Source of the DNA: Mauremys mutica | Taxonomy: Eukaryota > Chordata > Testudines > Geoemydidae | Assembly (NCBI RefSeq): GCF_020497125.1 | Contig: NC_059079.1 | Location: forward strand, 16,139,553-16,203,552 | DNA: 64,000 nt | Direction: 5' to 3' | Shown here: positions 41,815-53,911 of the stretch, in pieces | Layout: every line of letters starts with the position of its first letter | How positions within the stretch are numbered: position 1 is the stretch's first letter | Notes under the pieces: generated by a model | What the model was told of the DNA's origin: nothing | What the model saw: the letters and a program-made list of their open reading frames with translations, nothing else | Database searches by the model: none | Translations under genes and position numbers: made by a program

Positions 41815-43011
41815 CTCTAGATAAACACTAGTTGCTTCAAAATGGGACTTCTCCTACGCCCCCACTTTAGTTAACTTACTGATATGTGAGCTGCAAAACT
41901 TAATTGGGACCATTAAGACTCCAGTCCTGCAATGCACAAGCACACTGCCTTGTGTTGTAAATTAATGTCTTGGGGACTATAAAGCTACCATTATTAAGAA
42001 CAATCAATTTTCTTTTTTGCTATTTCAATTGTAGCCCAAAGAACTTGACATTATTTTTTCTGCATATCTGTCAATAGATAGATACACTGAAAATGAACTA
42101 TAAATGCAGTGTGGACAATCTGAATGTGTGTGAATCTATGTCTGTAGTAATATAGATACTGACCCATACACACACGTACTATATATATAATACTGCATAT
42201 CCACCTATCCTAGTATAGACAGCATACTAAACATCCCAGATTTTAGTGAGTTCATTGCAAAACATATATTCTACTAATATTTTTGATATTGCATCAGAGC
42301 TGAATGACCCACAGAGTTGATATGATATCAACAAAAATGGCTCACATGGAAGAATAAATCCAAATTGTCATATTAACACTGCACTAAGTCTGAAGGTCAA
42401 TATAATGGCGATAGAAATGTTTTCACCCCAGTGGCAGTTCTGTTTTCTATGGGAAGCATCTGCTATATTTTCACGGGTATAGCAACTGCTCTGAAACTAT
42501 ATAATTGTGACTTTAATATACACACACGCATTTTAAAAAAATTAAAATAAAGCAAAGATAACCACACAAATAAATGCTTTTAAAATAACCAAGTCTTAAC
42601 TAAGCTGAGGAAGGATAAGGAAATTCAGAGTTTGGAGTGAGATTCCTTCTTTCTCTCCTTGTGTATTGATCTTGCAACACACTTAAAATATCCATGTGCA
42701 ATAATCCAATAAAATAGTGTGAGTTAAGGACAGACTAGCTAGCAGCGTTAACTATTTAAAAACATGTAAAAATCCAAGTGCTGTAACTATTGCAGGTTTC
42801 TAAAGATAAAGCATAGTTAGGATTTAATAATAAATAATAATTAATAATAACAAAAAAGCTGCATCTTCTCTGTACTTCAGATTTAAAAGACAAATATGGC
42901 TGCATTTTAGTACTTATTACTCAGAGCAAACCAGGGTCACTCCTGCCCCAAAAAGATCATAAATAAAAGTGAACTTTCAACTGCTTGTATTCAATTTTAT
43001 TTGTCCTTTAA

Positions 43012-43269
<258 letters not shown>

Positions 43270-44606
43270 TAAACTTTAGCCTCCACACCCCTGAATCAGC
43301 CTTATTTTCTACTGAAAGTCACCATCAGCCTGTGACACACATGATAAGAGGTTTTGCTATTTCAAAGCTGGTAGCCTGAAGGTTTCAGTTATTGAGTACT
43401 GTTTGTTTACTGGGATCTGTTTGTTAAAGTTTCTGGTGACAATTCAACATTTTCCAAAGTTTTTTGTGGGGAGAAGTCATTATTTTTCATCAGAAAAATT
43501 ACAGAACGGGTTACTTGCTGTGTGTTTTTATTGTCCATGTCAATATATACAATAGGGTCATTTATCTGCTAAAGATGGGGACTCCTCATTCAACATCTAA
43601 ACTGTGCTAATCTCCTTTCGACATCCTCGGTTTTCATTGCGTGTCATTTTGTATTCAAGCTGTTGGCATTAGTGTGCCGGAGAATTGCCCTCATTAGTGG
43701 ACTCCTTTGAAGTTGTAGATTGGTTCCTACAATACTTTGGCTGGTTTTCTTCACAATATTTTTTGACTAGCTTTTCAAATAAAACAGATGTCCTCCGGGT
43801 CTCCATGTACTTATACATTTGTTAGAAAGATATATCCACATTAACCTAGAAAAAATAAATATGATACACCGTTCACGTTAGAAAGAGATCACATTTGCGC
43901 ACGGTGCTGTCCACAAATGAATGAATCGTTTAGTAAATTTTCTGTGTGAAAGTATAAAAATGTGAATGAAATAATTGTAACAGTTCTTTCTGTCATGGGT
44001 TTTGCTTTATTCAAAATAATTATTGTTCAATTGATGAGGTGTGGAAGACTTACTAGCAACTCGTACCTGGATAAAAGAAAGTCCACATTTTGTACTTTCC
44101 TTTTTATAAGATGTCTTTATTGGGTTTATTGTCATCACTTACATCAGTGTAACCAGGAATAAATCTATTGTCTGTATACTGTAAGGGGATGGTGCATAAG
44201 TCTGTGGAAAATCGCCAGTGTAAAATTGGTATTAGTTTAGAATCAGTCTTAAAGTTTCTGTATAGTTTTAGAAATTTAAAACATACTGGACTAATCAGTG
44301 GAGTCAAGTTGTTGGCTGTTAATCATATAAGAATTATTATTTTCCTGTGAGAACTAAGGTACATATAATATCTTCAAAAAACGTAGATAATTGGTGATAA
44401 TAAGAAGGCGTGAATGAAATGAAAGTAATATTAACAACATAGTGTGCTGCACATCAGCTGACACTAAATTCCTACCTTGTAATACTCCTAAACTTTCTGC
44501 CCTTTAGTTCTGTTCTATTGACTAGTTGGTTAACAAATCCTATTCAGTATTTAGTTAGATTTTACCTTACCCCCAGTTTATTTAATTTAAGACATACCAG
44601 ACTAAA

Positions 44607-44915
44607 GCAGAGCGGCGACTCACAGGTATGGCGCCTCCTGCTAGTTGGCCAGGGAATTAGCTTTTCCAGCTCCGGAGTGCCCTCTGCTGGCCGATGTCCC
44701 ACTTGCCGCTGGCCCCTGTGTCCCTCCTGGACTCCGGTGCCCCTTTACGTCGGTCTGATTGGGGCGTGGCCCCAGCTGTGGCTGTTTCCCCAATCAGCCG
44801 AGGCCTGCTGCTCTCCCTAGCAGCAGTCCTCACGCAGCCTCAGCCCTGTCCCAGGGCTGATTTCAAGCCCTTCAAGGCAGGAGCGGGTGACCACCCCGCT
44901 ACACAGACCAATATG
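44607..44915. repeat. GC-rich insert, probably an interspersed repeat
   Basis: GC-rich sequence (GCGGCGACTCACAGGTATGG, CCGGAGTGCCCTCTGCTGGC, CCAATCAGCCGAGGC) sits abruptly in AT-rich intron. The wording recalls a turtle repeat, possibly LTR-derived, but neither terminal repeats nor coding content could be shown. A CpG-rich regulatory element is the alternative. Confidence 0.4.
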
Positions 44916-45697
44916 CACCCATTTGTGCCCTTACTTAGACTCTGTGTGTTTTGCATTTGTATGTGGTTTAAACAAAAATATGTCACTATACAAGTCTTGT
45001 TCAAATTTATCAACAGTATCTATTGAGAAATTTGGTGTGCAGTTGGGGAAAACTGCCAGTTGGGTGAGGAGACTGTTCACAAGGGTGCAAAGAATTTGAA
45101 AGATCAAATTATAATGATTCTCTTTCACAATTTTATTTTTAAATGCTGGAAGAAAATGCGTGCACTAACTCTGTAGAAGAGAATCATAGTTCCTAGTGTA
45201 TTAAACAAAAATCTGCTTTTTTCAGCATCAGTCAGTGAGATCTTGTTCCACTTGAGGCTCACTCCCTAACATATTTTTGTGGATTTTCAAGGAAATCCCA
45301 CTCTCTGTTAATATCTGAGTTCCTTTGAGGTCCTTTTAAGAGTATCACCCAGAAGGGTCTTGTTCCAAACTGGAATCTTTATTGGATAGATGGCTCCTCT
45401 CCAGGACTCTATTTCCACTGATCACGGGCTGTCTTTATTCCTCTTCTCCAACAATTATTCTGTTCTGAGGTGGATTACTATATTACCATCTGCAAATCCA
45501 GACTGTGACCTTTGTTCAATCCCCCAAAGTGTACATTAGAATCAGCAGCAGAAGAGGAAGGAGAGAAGCTTTTCAAGCATAAGAAGATGACACTTAAGGA
45601 GCAATAACCTCATTATATGAATTGATATATTCTCCAAACAATTATTATATATTACTAGTTATTGGAGGTTGCACAATTTACTGGCAACATGACAAGT

Positions 45698-45811
45698 ATC
45701 ATAGAATCATAGAATTCAAGATCAGAAGGGACCATTATGATCATCTAGTCTGACCTCCTGCAAGATGCAGGCCACATAAGCCGATCCACCCACTCCTTAA
45801 GCAAGTAAAAT
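45698..45811 (-). mobile_element. CR1 LINE 3' end fragment, minus strand
   Basis: Begins with ATCATAGAATCATAGAATTC, the reverse complement of the CR1 3' terminal octamer repeat, followed by AGAAGGGACCATTATGATCA and TCTGACCTCCTGCAAGATGC. The same subfamily wording appears in the opposite orientation at 55085-55157. Confidence 0.88.
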
Positions 45812-47207
45812 GTAGTGTACACTGTCCGTTCACCTTGTGTGGTGAGAAATTTCCATGAGTTCGCTTATATCATGTATCAGTGGCCAAGGGTCAGTCATGT
45901 ACTATATTTTGGGTCTTTTTTGGGGTGAATACAGTGCACTAAACAGTCTCCATGCTGCTGAGAAAAATCAGTGAGAAAGAAGTTGTATATAAGCAGGTTA
46001 CAATCATAATAAACCCCTGAGTCAGCCAAACAATTAAAAAAGGATCCTTTTGAGGGGGGAGTGTGTGTACCGCAAACATTTCACATTCATACCAATACAA
46101 ATTATTTGCACACACTGTGCAAAATAGAGAGCAAAGAAACGTGTGTAGAATGTTTAAGGGATATGCCGTTGGCAGTCCATTGTTTTAAGTTCTCCGTCAC
46201 ACACTTGCAGCTTTCACAGCCTTCCAACCATGCCTTGGAACCCTGTTCTAGTTTACAAATGACTAAAGATGCACAGAGCCTTTCCTAGCAGTCTGCAGAA
46301 TGAAACATTGCGAGAACAAAGCCATTGTGGGGATCAGTGTTGGGAAGCTGGTCCAAAAGTGGATGTGTCTGTTATGAAGTGTTCCACTGAATGAAACAGT
46401 TAGAAAACCCCATGGAATGGACTGAAGCAAGCAGCTGTGCTGTGCTATGGAGGGCCGTGTGTGGCAGCTTCTCCTCTGTGCTGGTGCCAGCTCTTAATAC
46501 ACCTATGCAGTGGCCAGCTGACAGAATCTGGGGCTGGCCAGAGGATCAGATGTGCAGTGAGTCCTGGCCAAGGATCTTAGTTCTTTAGAGACTGTCTCTT
46601 CTGTTCCCTACAGCTAACAGATGGTGGCAAGTTCCAGGTTTCTTTAGTGGTAAGCTACCAAAGTGATTCATGGATCCTCACTTAACGAGGGCAGTTTTTC
46701 TTGGCATGACTCCATGAACCTTGATCTTCTCTGAAGCAGGATACATAGGTCTCAGACTAAGTATTATATCTGGCAGTTGGCAGCATTACCTATAGCCTTA
46801 GTTTTAAATTTTGACGTGACTATCAGCTTTAAAATAAATTGCAAATTCTTAAAAATTCAAGCAACAAGATTTTTATTTCTTAAGTACTATACTCTCATGA
46901 CATGAGGGTAACATCTTTGATGGTCAGTGTGTTCCAACAAAGTGATTATGCACTGCAAAGCCAACCTGTTTCCCAGTCATCAGGCTGCTTGCAATCTTTA
47001 CCAGACAGCAAAATACTGAAATAATAGGCAATATTTACATAGTAGCAATGTACTAATGCCCGAAAAGCTCCTTACACTTTAGTGACTTTACCACCTGAAG
47101 CTGGCTACAAAGTTAAACTGACCATGATCATGAAATCCTAGAGAGGTTCATACAACAGCCCATCTTGACATGTACATCACTTCTCACAGTATGACTGTGT
47201 AGATCCT

Positions 47208-47230
47208 GCAGGCAGGCAGGCAGGTAAAAC

Positions 47231-47269
<39 letters not shown>

Positions 47270-47271
47270 AA
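47208..47271. repeat. (GGCA)n and (GAAA)n microsatellites
   Basis: About four GGCA units followed, after a short spacer, by about ten perfect GAAA units (47230-47271). The purine strand is plus. Likely length-polymorphic. Confidence 0.95.
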
Positions 47272-47665
47272 TGAAGGAGGCACACAAATACAAAGAACAG
47301 GGAACAGGGGATGTTGCAGAAAGTGAGGAACCCAAAGCAATGGATATGTGAGCAGAAGAGAGGCATGCAGGAAAAAAAGCACTAGGGGAATGTCTAATGT
47401 TGTCTTAATGTGATTTTCCCACATAGTACAGTATTTCCACTGAGACTTGGATGGTCACCAAAGTGTGTCATTGTGCTTCAAAAGTGTGCCTGTTGGTTGC
47501 CCATTAAACTAACGTGCAGCAAATCACTTAATGAATTTGTACTGACTGACTGTAATGGAGTGGGCTATACAGTGACGTATACCATTGTGAAATAATATAT
47601 TCCAGAAAGGAATCTCTCCAGTTGCCCCTAGAGGTTCCCTCAGGGTGCTGGTTATTGTATGCTAT

Positions 47666-48310
47666 ATCATAGAATCATAGAATATCAGGGTTGGAAGAGA
47701 CCTCAGGAGGTCATCTAGTCCAATCCCCTGCTCAAAGCAGGATCAACACCAGCTAAATCATCCCTGCCAGGGCTTTGTCAAGCCAGGCCTTAAAAACCTC
47801 TAAGGAAGGAGATTCCACCACCTCCCTAGGTAACCCATTCCAGTGCTTCACCACCCTCCTAGTGAAATAGTGTTTCCTAATATCCAACCTAGACCTCCCC
47901 CACTGCAACTTGAGACCATTGCTTCTTGTTCTGTCATCTGCCACCACTGAGAACAGCCGAGCTCCATCCTCTTTAGAACCCCCCTTCAGGTAGTTGAAGG
48001 CTGCTATCAAATCGCCCCTCACTCTTCTCTTCTGCAGACTAAACAAGCCCAGTTCCCTCAATCTCTCCTCATAAGTCGTGGCCCAGCCCCTTGATCATTT
48101 TTGTTGCCCTGTGCTGGACTCTCTCCAATTTGTCCACATCATTTCTGTAGTGGGGGACCCAAAACTGGATGCAATACTTCAGATGTGGCCTCATCAGTGC
48201 CGAATAGAGGGGAATAATCACTTCCCTCGATCTGCTGGCAACGCTCCTACAAATACAGCCCAATATGCCGTTAGCCTTCTTGGCAACAAGGCCACACTGC
48301 TGACTCATAT
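47666..48310 (-). mobile_element. CR1 LINE, 5'-truncated, with ORF2 C-terminus
   Basis: The left edge carries the CR1 3' octamer repeat (ATCATAGAATCATAGAATAT). On the minus strand two frames give the C-terminal part of the CR1 ORF2 polyprotein: [52 protein letters not shown] (48308-48069), then [47 protein letters not shown] and [13 protein letters not shown] (48061-47753). The reverse transcriptase core is missing. The good preservation of these frames implies a younger insertion than the L3-like copies. Confidence 0.92.
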
Positions 48311-48699
48311 ATCGCCCAACCCTTTCCTAGAACCCTGGGTGAAACTACAAAGATACCAAAGCTAGACACTTCAATAGTTGATCAGTAAGATGTTAAAGAC
48401 AAGCCAAACAACTGTGCCATAATATGAAAAAATCATACACATTTTGCAGAGTCTGAATACCCAGCACAGATTAGCTAACACAGTGATACTTAACCAACAT
48501 ACCAACTTGCCGAGGCAATTTAAAAATAAAGATGGGGTTATACCTGTGTGTAGCCAACCGTATGTGTCAAGTGTTTGAGTTTGGCCCTACTTCGGATAAT
48601 ATGGACGGTAGAGGAAAAGCAGCTTCCTAATAGAGAACTTCAAAGGCAGGATTTAGTAATGATTACATTCACCACCCAAATACTGCTTTCTCTAACATC

Positions 48700-49300
48700 C
48701 CAGCTGAAACGGGAGAGGCTTGCTAATGGTTAAAACTCCAACTAAACAAAAGTCAGGAACCGTGTAATTAAAACTCCACCTTTATTGTATTGTAAAGCAT
48801 TACCCTGTGACATAGGAAATATTTAAAGGAACAGGCTGTTTAGCTAATTTGTGTGTGAGTGAACTGCTTAGAGGACTACTATCCTAAATTAACTGTAAGA
48901 CCACCCACTGAGATTGCCTCATAAAAGGCCATGATTGCTCAGCTTCGTTTTGTGTAACTGTTCAATAATTACCAGATAAATGCATAACTAAAAGCTCTAT
49001 TACACTAATAATTTGTGCTGAGATAGATGTGTGGGACACCATGCTGGGTTAATTTGTCATCCCTGCAGCAAACTTCTAAAGAGGGCTCTTTTGCAGAGGA
49101 ATTGTGTTAATACATTGTTCCAGTGAGGACATGTTAGAGCAACAAGATGACTTGGTCGCTTAATCTCTTAAAGAGGCAAAATGCCTTGGGGGAAGTGCCA
49201 GAGAGAATAATGGGGAGTGATTAACAAAGTGGACCTAGATTTAAACTCATCCTGACAAAGAGAGCTGATCTAACTGAGCAGAAGTATTTAAAAAAGGGGA
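48700..49300. other. Candidate conserved noncoding segment
   Basis: A repeat-poor block immediately after the CR1-rich area, containing CCGTGTAATTAAAACTCC, ATAAAAGGCCATGATTGCTC and GGGTTAATTTGTCATCC. No open frame of interest. A regulatory role is a guess pending alignment. Confidence 0.25.
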
Positions 49301-49902
49301 GAGGGTGTAAAAATACTTACGGGATTTCATGCAAATCTAAAAAATAATATAAAAATATAGCGCTGAAGGACCTAAGTATTTTACCTGCTCTCTCACTGAT
49401 TATGTATTCGGGTTCATTGCTTTCTTTGATGTATCCATGAAGTTACACTCTGTGCTTTTAACAGTGCATTGAACTGTAATATTTTTATCTCTGCTTTATG
49501 CTAAATTCTGTAACCTCAGACACACACAAAAAGCACATTATTACTCTGAATATGGAACCCATGTTTAAGCATCAGAGCTTAGGATTTTCAACCTCCCCTA
49601 TTGACAGAACCATAAATCATGTTAAAGTTAAGTGAATTACTGTAGCGTGGAACTATAGCTTTAACAATGTTTATGTAGTATCAGCTTACCATCTACAGAA
49701 TGAAATAGGGGAAAAAACACTGATATTAGAAATGGGAACGTGGAGTCCTATTAACTTAACAGCAATATATCACTCCAAAGTCACAGATTCCATTACCATG
49801 CCCTTTTTAGTATCAAAGCAGAATTATATCATCACACACATAAAGGTTGTAGGGTTTTTTTGAAAAGAGAATTTACATTTCTTTTGTAAACTTATAATAA
49901 TA

Positions 49903-50086
49903 ATTGGAGATATACCTATCTCCTAGAAGAGACCTTGAAAGGTCATTGAGTCCAGCCCCCTGCCTTCACTAGCAGGACCAAGTACTGATCTTTGCCCCAG
50001 ATCCCCAAGTGGCCCCCCACAAGGGCTGAACCCACAACTCTGAGTTCAGCAGGCCAGTGCCCAAACCACTGAGCTATCCCTCCCCC
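49903..50086 (-). mobile_element. tRNA-derived SINE with CR1-like tail (turtle type)
   Basis: Read on the minus strand it begins GGGGGAGGGATAGCTCAGTG, which contains an RNA polymerase III box A (TAGCTCAGTGG). Next come CACTGGCCTGCTGAACTC and a box B-like GGTTCAGCCC. The body leads into a CR1-like 3' end (GGGGGCTGGACTCAATGACC, then TTTCAAGGTCTC). This is the organisation of the cryptodiran turtle SINE family. No target duplication is visible. Confidence 0.82.
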
Positions 50087-50719
50087 TACTTAGCTGCTGC
50101 CTTTCATTATGAAATAACCACTACATCCTTCCCCAGTGGTAGTTTTTCCTTTTGTATATGAAAACACGTCTTGATTATAAAAAAATGCAAAAGTTGCCAA
50201 TGCTTGATTTTGAAGTAGGAAACCCCACTAGTAGATTACGTGGTAGTTTTTGGCCATTGAAGAGACCTTTGGCTAAGGCCTACAGTTTGTTTTGTTTAGG
50301 AAGTAGAGGCATTCTTCAGTGTTTATACCTTTTTAACTATTCCTTCAGTATTTCTGATCTAGCATATGTAGAAGAATGTCACTATGTTTTCAAGAGTTTA
50401 ATACTTGGATTTCAGTCTAGCCCTGCTTTCTGGCTTTGCCAGGGGCCAGTTTGTCACTAAGGACTTCAAATATAGCAGCTCAGAATAGCCAGAGCCCAGG
50501 ATATTTCAGCCCCACCCATAGGCAGTCCCCAGGCACACACCCTATGCTGTGGCCCTCAAGGGGCATTGGCACAAGGCCCTTCTACCTGTACTGTGCCACT
50601 GGGAAATCTTACTTACACCATGAATATTTCCCAGTGGAAGTTCCACATGGTTTCCAAAACTTTATTATGCAGGATCAGCATAAAGGGACCAGGACCCAGC
50701 CCAGAATTGAGGACATTAT

Positions 50720-50810
50720 GGGTCTGGTTTTCAAAAGTGCTGAATGCCCAAAGCGCCATGTGACTTCAGTAATAGAAATGGAAGCACTCAACATCTCTGA
50801 AAATAAGCCC
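50720..50810. repeat. Palindromic dispersed repeat, family B
   Basis: GGGTCTGGTTTTCAAAAGTG at the left and CATCTCTGAAAATAAGCCCT at the right are inverted counterparts; GTGCTGAATGCCC and AAGCACTCAACA form inner arms. Confidence 0.6.
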
Positions 50811-51071
50811 TTATGTGTCCAGTCTTGCTCTGATTGATGTCTATGGGAGCAAGATCAGACACTCCATCCATCATGATTGGGTGATTGTATATCATTTGCA
50901 TCATTATTTGTACTATCATCAGTCCCTGCCCCAAAGATCTTGCAGCCTAAGTATGTTGGGTGAACTCTATTTTGTTGTATTTTGAAGGTACACTTAAAAA
51001 TTACCTACTTGAATGCAAGGGTAAAATATCAGTGACACACAACTCCCAGCCTTGTTATGAGTATCAGTTAA

Positions 51072-51137
51072 GGATCTGCTCCTGTTCTGACTGAAGGCAA
51101 AACTCCCAATGGTTTCATTGAGAACAAGATTGGGCTT
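51072..51137. repeat. Palindromic dispersed repeat, family C-like
   Basis: GATCTGCTCCTGTTCTGACT, then AAGGCAAAACTCCCAATGG, then CATTGAGAACAAGATTGGGC. It shares the AAAACTCCCA centre with the copy at 33708. Confidence 0.5.
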
Positions 51138-51436
51138 GCAGTGTCTGTTGTAAGGACTACCCGATTTTACTCATCCTAGGCCAGATCGACAGCTCACCAA
51201 GAGCCCATTGGATTCCCCCACTTAAGCTCCATTTTGCAGAATGATGTGGGACTTCAGCAGTGCATAGGTCTTGTGCTGACCTGCATAGGGGTGAATTTCA
51301 CCCACGGGGAGGACAGATCCCAGCAATGTACTATATTCCATCATGATTTCAGTGGCTTTCTACCTGGTTCAGTGAATAGCCTGTATGCACAGACCTGTAA
51401 TTTCTGTGGTCAGTATCCCTGTATTAAAGGTGAGGG

Positions 51437-51541
51437 TAGGGTGACCAGACAGCAAGTGGGGGTAGGGAATAGGAGCCTATATAAGAAAAAGACCCCAAAA
51501 TCAGGACTGTCCCTATAAAATCAGGACATCTGGTCACCCTA
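51437..51541. mobile_element. Short mariner-like MITE
   Basis: 105 bp with perfect 13 bp inverted ends, TAGGGTGACCAGA and TCTGGTCACCCTA. The outermost TA on each side fits the TA target duplication of mariner/Tc1-type elements. The interior includes AAAATCAGGACTGTCCCTAT and has no coding capacity. Confidence 0.85.
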
Positions 51542-51627
51542 GGTGAGGAAAACCCCAGGCCACATTGAAAAAGTGGCAGCCTGCGTTTTGCCACCCAAGA
51601 CCATTTCAAAAAGGTAGTAAGAAAAGT

Positions 51628-51720
51628 TGAGATCTTCAAAGGATGTTAGGCAAGCAATTCCCATTGACATTCAGTGGGACTTCATGAATTCTCTTAGGTG
51701 CCTTTAAAAATTCCAGCCCA
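51628..51720. repeat. Palindromic dispersed repeat, family B
   Basis: TGAGATCTTCAAAGGATGTT at the left and TAGGTGCCTTTAAAAATTCC at the right, with CCCATTGACATTCAGTGGG in the middle. Confidence 0.5.
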
Positions 51721-53659
51721 AGTTTCTCAATTTATTTTCTTGTTTGGGGTAAGTGCTTTTGTCACAAAAAATCTGTGCTTTTTAAAGTTATTGTTTTAAT
51801 CTTCTCTTCTTTACCTCTTGCATTGTATTATCCACAGAAGTGCAAGTTCTCTTCAACAAATCTGGATTATTGCCAGCTTTCCTTATTAAAAAGTCACTCT
51901 TCATATTTCCGATAAACACAGCTGTTTCATGGGGTTTGAAAGCATTTCACATCAGCCAGCATGGTGGCTTAGCCAATTAGTACTCTAATATGGTCAATTT
52001 TGAAAATAAGTACCTTCGGGGTACAAAGGGTGGGATACATCTTGCATAATTTGAACTGGCACTTGCACCAATTTAATGCTGTGAGAAGGCTCACAGCATG
52101 CAGGGAGTTAAGGCATCTTAAAAGCCTGAAAGGAAATGTCTCAGAGAACTAACCGCAATATAACATTTCTAGATAAATGACTTTTTAAAAATACTTTCTT
52201 AATTGTAATAAAGTCAAAAACAAGCTGATACAAAATACTTCTTCTTTCATTATGATTATATTGTTACTATTTCTAGGAAGAATGATCAATGTTTAATGAG
52301 CCTAGTAGTAAACTTAATTATCACTTTATACAATAGCTGTCTTAGCACTGTGCCCCAGTGAAACCAATACTCCATCTGTCTCGTCGGATGGTCTAGCCAT
52401 CCGCAAGACCTGGGTTTGAGTACCCAGTCTGTTGCTTCCTTGGATTGGGAGCTGGGGAGAGGGGTAAAAATCATTTGCTGAGTAGGAGATGAGGGATGTT
52501 GCATGTCAAACAGTGACCCTGTTGGAGACTTAAGGAGCAGCATTATGAAGAAGGAAATTTCATCCATTCATCTTGGCTGGAAGGATGGTTGGTGAGAAGT
52601 CAGGATGAATAGGAGGGGAAAATATAAGTGGATCAGCTTGTCTGTGTCCCATATGTTGGGAACCATTCATTCCTTGAGGGGAGAGGTGGGAGGAATCGAT
52701 GTAATTGCCAACGGTCAGATTATGAAGTCCGTTTGCACTCTGGCAAGCAATTACCAGAGGAGTCCCATTGACTACATTAGGACTACTGCAGTAAGTGCCC
52801 ACCAGTGTGAGAAAGGACCCCAGTCTGGCCCCGTATGCCCAAATAAAACTATATCCTGCTTCAAATTAACTGATTCTTTATTATCTGATCATATAACTGA
52901 ATACAATTTACAACTTAATCTTTTATTCATTTGCCCGACACATGTGAAATGCTAATCTAATCAATGAGTCTGACTTGTTTTATTCTTAATTTAGTTTGTT
53001 ATTGGCTACTACAAATCAAGGAGGGAGAAAGTCAGACAAGACTGGCCTTCATAATCAGACATTTGAATTCAACGTTCTGAAAAAAATCCTCTAACTTTTA
53101 TGCTGCATAGCACTAAGAACCCATAAAACACTGAAAAAGCTAGCATAGCATGCAACAGCTGTAGCACATAATTACTTGGCCAAGCCGTAGTAGTTTTAAA
53201 ATACTGGTCTATCTGTTGCAGGCCACCATACATTATCATCTCATTTTCTTCAGTAAAAAGACTGGGATGATTCAGTTGAGCTTCAATGGAATTAGAGTCA
53301 TGTGTGCTTTGAAATATTTACGCTTGCCTTGAGATAGGAGGATTATTCCCCCACAGACAGACAAAAGATTTATTAACACTGAAGATTCCTACCTCTGCAT
53401 TCCTACTGCAGGTAGAAATGAAGCCCTGACTTTCAAAGCTGTGTTCTTCTTTATTTTTTGTATAGTTGAATAGGTAAAATCCATAATAAAATATGAATTT
53501 CTTAGGTTTAAAGGAGAGGGATGAATAAGCAGTTTAGGGCTTCCGAATAATAAATACATAAAATAAAAATACTTCTGTGTTGTCTTCCATCTAAGGATTT
53601 CAGATCACAAAAAACCACTGATTAAACTTCACTGTACCTTCTGTGAAGTAAGTAGTAGT

Positions 53660-53911
53660 AGCCCCTTTTGCAGATGGGGAAACTGAGGCAGAGAGAATTT
53701 AAGGCCAAAATTTTCAGATGTGTCCTCTAATTACAAGTGACTAACTTCAGACACTTCAGGCCTGGTTTTTTACCACCTTAATGGACACTTTTGAAAATCT
53801 TGGCTGAAATGGCTTACCCAAGGTACTTACACAGTGAGTGTTTTTCAGAGGCAGGACTGGAAACCTGGTCTCCCGATTCCCAGTCCTGTACTCTAGCTAT
53901 TAGATAATGCT
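53660..53911 (-). mobile_element. MIR SINE split by a hairpin element
   Basis: The left part GCAGATGGGGAAACTGAGGC then AGAGAGA and the right part GGCTTACCCAAGGTACTTAC, then CAGTCCTGTACTCTAGCTAT, are consecutive parts of the MIR consensus in reverse orientation. About 100 bp of a family B palindrome (53703-53805) interrupts them. Confidence 0.8.
53703..53805. repeat. Palindromic dispersed repeat, family B, nested in MIR
   Basis: The ends GGCCAAAATTTTCAGA and TTTGAAAATCTTGGCT are inverted counterparts with few mismatches. MIR sequence resumes on both sides, so this is an inserted unit and its limits are defined by the host element. Confidence 0.7.

Noticed and set aside
50436..50837. 133-codon plus-strand open frame
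   Set aside because: Its last third is a family B palindromic repeat; the rest has no recognisable domain.
52370..52440. Possible tRNA-like B box (CTGGGTTTGAGTACCC)
   Set aside because: No matching A box at the right distance and no cloverleaf could be drawn; perhaps a very old SINE remnant.
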